A stretch of DNA of 9,051 nucleotides, from the NCBI GenBank assembly GCA_017525805.1, contig JAFXSH010000102.1, positions 1 to 9,051 on the forward strand, read 5' to 3'. The notes beneath the pieces were generated by a model. It saw only the letters and a list, made by a program, of their open reading frames with translations. It was not told where the DNA came from and searched no databases. Position 1 is the stretch's first letter; each line of letters starts with the position of its first letter. A program made the translations under genes and the position numbers. Origin of the DNA: Clostridia bacterium. Lineage in GTDB: Bacteria > Bacillota_A > Clostridia > Christensenellales > Aristaeellaceae. This document shows, in pieces, positions 5,682 to 9,051 of the stretch.

Positions 5682-6661
5682 ATTTACAGGGACGGAGCTT
5701 TCTGACGCTGCTGGATTATACCCCCGAGGAAATCACCTACTTATTGGATTTGGCGGCGGAGCTGAAAGAAAAGAAGCACGCCCATATTGCCCATCGGATG
5801 CACGAAGGCAAAAACGTGGCCCTGATCTTTGAAAAGACCAGCACCCGCACCCGCTGCTCCTTCGAGGTAGCGGCGGCGGACTTGGGCATGCACTCCACCT
5901 ACTTAGACCCCACCGGCAGCCAGATCGGCAAAAAGGAAAGCATTGCCGACACCGCCCGGGTGCTGGGAAGGATGTACGACGGCATCGAGTACCGGGGCTA
6001 CGGTCAGAAAATCGTGGAAGCCCTGAAAAAGTATTCCGGCGTGCCGGTGTGGAACGGCCTCACCAACGAATACCATCCCACCCAAATTCTGGCCGATTTC
6101 CTCACTATCCGGGAGCATTTCGGGGGATTGAAGGGCAAAAAGCTGGTGTACATGGGCGACGCTCGCTACAATATGGGCAATTCCCTCATGATTGGCTGCG
6201 CCAAGATGGGCCTGCGTTTCGTGGCCTGCGCCCCGGAAAAGTATTTTCCCGATCCTCAATTGATTCTCACCTGCAAGAACATCGCTTTGCAAACCGGGGC
6301 CACCCTGGAATTTAACACCGATCCCATGGAGGCGGTGAAAAACGCGGACGTGATCTACACCGACGTGTGGGTGTCCATGGGTGAGCCGGACGAGGTCTGG
6401 GCCGAGCGCATCCAGGATTTGAAGCCTTATCAGGTGAACAAAGCCGTCATGCGGCAGGCGGGCCCCCAGTGCCGCTTCATGCACTGCCTGCCCTCCTTCC
6501 ATGACCTGAACACCGGTATCGGCAAGAAAATTCACGAAAAATTCGGGCTCACCGCCATGGAAGTGACCGACGACGTGTTTGAAAGCCCCCAGTCCATCGT
6601 GTTCGACGAAGCAGAAAACCGCATGCATACCATCAAGGCCGTCATGGCGGCGACGCTGTAA
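5678..6661 (+). CDS. argF: Ornithine carbamoyltransferase
   Basis: Joins ornithine and carbamoyl phosphate to give citrulline. The 327 residues match the usual 310-340. The carbamoyl-phosphate loop STRTR is at 55-59 and HPTQ at 133-136. The ornithine loop DVWVSMGE is at 229-236 and HCLP at 269-272. Blocks such as [30 protein letters not shown] and [20 protein letters not shown] recall the E. coli ArgF/ArgI and catabolic ArcB group more than the anabolic ArgF of Bacillus. The anabolic name argF rests on context, because the gene overlaps argD and no arcA or arcC is present. A 12-bp palindrome follows 15 bases after the stop. Confidence 0.95.
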   Translation: MNLQGRSFLTLLDYTPEEITYLLDLAAELKEKKHAHIAHRMHEGKNVALIFEKTSTRTRCSFEVAAADLGMHSTYLDPTGSQIGKKESIADTARVLGRMYDGIEYRGYGQKIVEALKKYSGVPVWNGLTNEYHPTQILADFLTIREHFGGLKGKKLVYMGDARYNMGNSLMIGCAKMGLRFVACAPEKYFPDPQLILTCKNIALQTGATLEFNTDPMEAVKNADVIYTDVWVSMGEPDEVWAERIQDLKPYQVNKAVMRQAGPQCRFMHCLPSFHDLNTGIGKKIHEKFGLTAMEVTDDVFESPQSIVFDEAENRMHTIKAVMAATL

Positions 6662-6676
6662 GGGGACGGGGGATGT

Positions 6677-6703
6677 GTACTTTCTCTGGGTCAGAGAAAG
6701 TAC
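6677..6703 (+). repeat. Perfect 12-bp palindromic hairpin between argF and the EamA gene
   Basis: GTACTTTCTCTG (6677-6688) and CAGAGAAAGTAC (6692-6703) are perfect inverted copies around a 3-base loop. No T-run follows, so it is not a normal terminator. Two weaker hairpins come next: CAAAG 6704-6708 / CTTTG 6716-6720, and TGAAG 6719-6723 / CTTCA 6731-6735. The element may be a dispersed palindromic repeat or an mRNA-processing or stability element that sets different levels for argF and the downstream genes. From memory, similar AGAAAGTACCAAAG palindromes recur between genes in gut Clostridia; I cannot verify this here. Confidence 0.75.
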
Positions 6704-6773
6704 CAAAGAGACCACCTTTGAAGAACGCATCTTCATAAAAGCAAAAGGCGGAGAATACGGAGAGGAAAAGAAC

Positions 6774-7202
6774 ATGTTTGCCTTTATTTGGCCCATGGCT
6801 TTGGTGATCGTGTCCAATGTGGTGTATCAAATCTGCGCTAAATCCGTTCCGGAGGGCATGAACGCCTTTGCGTCCCTCACCGTCACCTATCTGGTGGGGG
6901 CCGCCGCCAGCCTGATCCTCTACTTTGTCCTGGGAAAAGACGGGAACCTGTTTCAGGAATACCGGAAAATGAACTGGGCCCCCATCACGCTGGGCGTGGT
7001 GATCGTGGGCTTGGAGGTGGGCTGGATCTACGCCTACAAGGCGGGTTGGCCCGTCAGCACCGCTTTCATCGTGCAAAGCGCCTTCATGGCTGCCGCGTTG
7101 CTGATGGTTGGGTATTTCCTGTATCGCGAAGCCCTGACCTGGAACAAAATCGTGGGTGTGGTCATTTGCCTCATCGGGCTTGGATTCATCAATTACAAAT
7201 AA
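6774..7202 (+). CDS. Half-size EamA/DMT-family membrane protein
   Basis: A 142-residue, very hydrophobic protein with five likely membrane spans, at about residues 3-22, 32-54, 69-89, 94-117 and 123-140. That equals one EamA (DMT superfamily) repeat; full-length family members carry two. The stretch GLEVGWIYAYKAGWPVST (79-96) is typical of DMT proteins. Such half-size forms are expected to work as dimers. The ATG at 6774 follows GGAGAGG (6759-6765) and begins directly with the first span. An in-frame ATG at 6579 lies inside argF and would add unrelated sequence across the palindrome, so it is rejected. Its place between argF and carB suggests export or import of an arginine-pathway compound, but the substrate cannot be read from the sequence. 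Confidence 0.8.
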   Translation: MFAFIWPMALVIVSNVVYQICAKSVPEGMNAFASLTVTYLVGAAASLILYFVLGKDGNLFQEYRKMNWAPITLGVVIVGLEVGWIYAYKAGWPVSTAFIVQSAFMAAALLMVGYFLYREALTWNKIVGVVICLIGLGFINYK

Positions 7203-7221
7203 CAAAAGGACGGTAACCATT

Positions 7222-9051
7222 ATGCCAAGAGATAAGTCCATTCACAAGGTCATGGTCATCGGCTCCGGCCCCATCGTGATCGGCCAGGCGGCGGAATTTG
7301 ACTACGCCGGGGCCCAGGCATGCCGGGTGCTGAAGGAAGAAGGGCTGGACACCGTGCTGGTGAACTCCAACCCCGCCACCATCATGACCGACAGCCATCT
7401 GGCCAATGAGATTTATTTGGAAGCCCTGAACGCCGAAACGGTGGCCCGGGTCATCGAAAAGGAACGCCCCGACGGCCTGCTGTCAGGCCTCGGCGGTCAG
7501 AACGGCCTGACCATCGCCATGCAGCTAAAGCGCAACGGCACCTTGGAAAAGTACGGGGTCAAGCTGCTGGGAACGGACATCGACGGCATCGACAAGGCGG
7601 AGGACCGTGAGCTGTTCCGGGAAACCATGGCGGCCATTGGCCAGCCCTGCGTGCCCTCCGACATCGCCAACGACGTGGACACCGCCCTGAGAATCGCCGA
7701 CAAGATCGGCTATCCTATCATCGTGCGCCCCGCCTTTACCTTGGGCGGCACCGGCGGCGGCATTGCCGATACCCCGGAGGAATTGAAGGTTATTGCCAAG
7801 ACCGGCCTGGATATGTCGCCCATCACCCAAATCTTGGTGGAAAAGTGCATTTCCGGCTGGAAGGAAATCGAGTTTGAAACCATGCGGGACGCCACCGGCT
7901 GCGCCGTGTCCGTCTGCTCCATGGAAAACATCGACCCCGTGGGCGTGCATACCGGCGATTCCATCGTGGCGGCCCCGGCCCTGACCTTGAATGAACGGGA
8001 ATTTGCCATGCTGCGGCAGGCTGCCCTGGATATCGTGGCGGCCATCGGCATCGTGGGCGGCTGCAACTGTCAGTTCGCCCTGAAGCCCGACGGAAGCGAG
8101 TACGCGGTGATCGAGGTGAACCCCCGCGTCAGCCGTTCTTCTGCCCTCGCCAGCAAAGCCACCGGCTATCCCATCGCCAAGATCACCACCCGGCTGGCTT
8201 TAGGCTATACTTTAGATGAAATCAAGCATCCCGTCACCGGCTTTTCTCTGGCCGGGTTCGAGCCCGCGGTGGATTACATCGTGCTCAAGTTCCCCAAGTG
8301 GAGCTTTGATAAGTTCGCCGGCTCCAGCCGGAAGCTGGGCACCCAGATGAAGGCCACGGGCGAGGTCATGGCCATCGGCCCCACCCTGGAAAACGCCCTC
8401 ATGAAGGCCGTGCGCGGGGCGGAAATTGGCTTGGACACCCTGAACGCCGCGCCGCTCAACGACCGGCCTATTCGGGAGCGTTTGGCCGCCCAGGACGACC
8501 GGCGGATTTTCACCGTGTTCGAGGCGCTGAAAGCGGGCATTTCCATCGACGAAATTTACCAAATTACCATGATCGACCCCTATTTCCTGCAAAAGCTCCA
8601 GAATCTGGTGGATTATGAAGCCAAGCTGGCGAAAGAGGGCGCCACCCATGAAAACATCTTAGAGGGCAAACAATTAGGTTATACCGATGCGGCCATCAAG
8701 CGCATCAGCGGAGCGAAGGAAATCGAGGAAACGCCTTTTGCCTACCAGATCGTGGAAACCTGCGCCGCCGTCTTCGGCACAGACCGGCCTTACTTCTATT
8801 CCTCTGTGGGCGAGCCCTGCCAGTCCCGGCCCTTCCCGAGAAGCGGCAAGCCTGTGGTGATCGTATTAGGCAGCGGCCCCATCCGCATCGGCCAGGGCAT
8901 CGAATTCGATTACAGCTCGGTGCACTGCGTATGGACCCTGCGGGAAATGGGCTACGACGTGGTGATCATCAACAACAACCCGGAAACGGTGTCCACCGAC
9001 TATGACACCGCCGACCGGCTGTACTTTGAGCCCCTGTGTCCCGAAGACGTG
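7222..9051 (+). CDS. carB: Carbamoyl-phosphate synthase large subunit (N-terminal 610 residues; continues past the right edge)
   Basis: Makes carbamoyl phosphate from bicarbonate, ATP and ammonia passed on by the glutamine-hydrolysing CarA subunit; the product feeds ArgF and pyrimidine synthesis. The visible part is open for 610 codons of the usual roughly 1,070. It shows the first pre-ATP-grasp block VIGSGPIVIGQAAEFDYAG (from residue 12). The first ATP-grasp domain has RPAFTLGGTGGGI (G175-I181) and VIEVNPRVSRSSALASKATG with E298 and N300. A central oligomerisation region follows, and the second half begins with LGSGPIRIGQGIEFDY (from residue 549). The second ATP-grasp and allosteric domains lie outside the window. 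AAAGGA (7205-7210) precedes the ATG by 11 bases. No carA lies upstream, which is unusual since carA normally precedes carB. Confidence 0.97.
   Translation, partial: MPRDKSIHKVMVIGSGPIVIGQAAEFDYAGAQACRVLKEEGLDTVLVNSNPATIMTDSHLANEIYLEALNAETVARVIEKERPDGLLSGLGGQNGLTIAMQLKRNGTLEKYGVKLLGTDIDGIDKAEDRELFRETMAAIGQPCVPSDIANDVDTALRIADKIGYPIIVRPAFTLGGTGGGIADTPEELKVIAKTGLDMSPITQILVEKCISGWKEIEFETMRDATGCAVSVCSMENIDPVGVHTGDSIVAAPALTLNEREFAMLRQAALDIVAAIGIVGGCNCQFALKPDGSEYAVIEVNPRVSRSSALASKATGYPIAKITTRLALGYTLDEIKHPVTGFSLAGFEPAVDYIVLKFPKWSFDKFAGSSRKLGTQMKATGEVMAIGPTLENALMKAVRGAEIGLDTLNAAPLNDRPIRERLAAQDDRRIFTVFEALKAGISIDEIYQITMIDPYFLQKLQNLVDYEAKLAKEGATHENILEGKQLGYTDAAIKRISGAKEIEETPFAYQIVETCAAVFGTDRPYFYSSVGEPCQSRPFPRSGKPVVIVLGSGPIRIGQGIEFDYSSVHCVWTLREMGYDVVIINNNPETVSTDYDTADRLYFEPLCPEDV

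Noticed and set aside
6677..6703. Palindrome after argF as a rho-independent terminator
   Set aside because: The stem is strong, but it is followed by CCAAAGAG and not by a T-run. At most it could act in processing or pausing.
6579..6773. N-terminal extension of the EamA protein starting inside argF
   Set aside because: The extension reads through the end of argF out of frame and through the palindrome, while a good ribosome site and a membrane span begin at 6774.

Overview
The window reads as a chromosomal segment of a moderately high-GC member of the Clostridia (Bacillota), plausibly a gut organism. The reasons are a stand-alone TSCPD-domain protein of the clostridial type, strong AAGGAGG-type ribosome sites, a tightly packed arginine operon with ATGA/TTGA overlaps, and an ArgJ with the HPNMCTML form of the cleavage site. 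The genus cannot be fixed from the sequence alone.

Positions 1-333 hold no convincing gene. They contain a nested inverted-repeat structure (19-107), a small AT-rich hairpin (133-152) and a good promoter (224-253). The promoter drives a two-gene unit: a TSCPD-domain protein (334-582) and a 37-residue single-pass membrane microprotein (641-754). The unit ends at a rho-independent terminator (780-825).

The rest is one rightward arginine/carbamoyl-phosphate operon. Its control region (855-961) has two adjacent 18-bp sequences resembling ArgR boxes with the 3-bp spacing typical of ArgR operators, a consensus promoter (TTGACA-16-TATAAT) and a stem-loop near the predicted 5' end of the mRNA. The gene order is argC (type 2), a small GNAT acetyltransferase, argJ, argB, argD, argF, a half-size EamA-type membrane protein, and carB, which runs off the right edge. 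Together ArgJ, ArgB, ArgC and ArgD turn glutamate into ornithine by the N-acetylated route with acetyl recycling. ArgF joins ornithine to carbamoyl phosphate, which the CarB subunit helps make. The last two steps (argG, argH) and carA are not in the window.

The least ordinary parts are two non-canonical passengers in the operon (the GNAT protein beside argJ and the EamA protein between argF and carB), an OTC of the E. coli ArgF/ArcB sequence type in an anabolic operon, a perfect 12-bp palindromic hairpin between argF and the EamA gene, and the folded element at the left edge. I see no mobile-element gene, CRISPR array, tRNA or rRNA, and no clear new defence or other exotic system.
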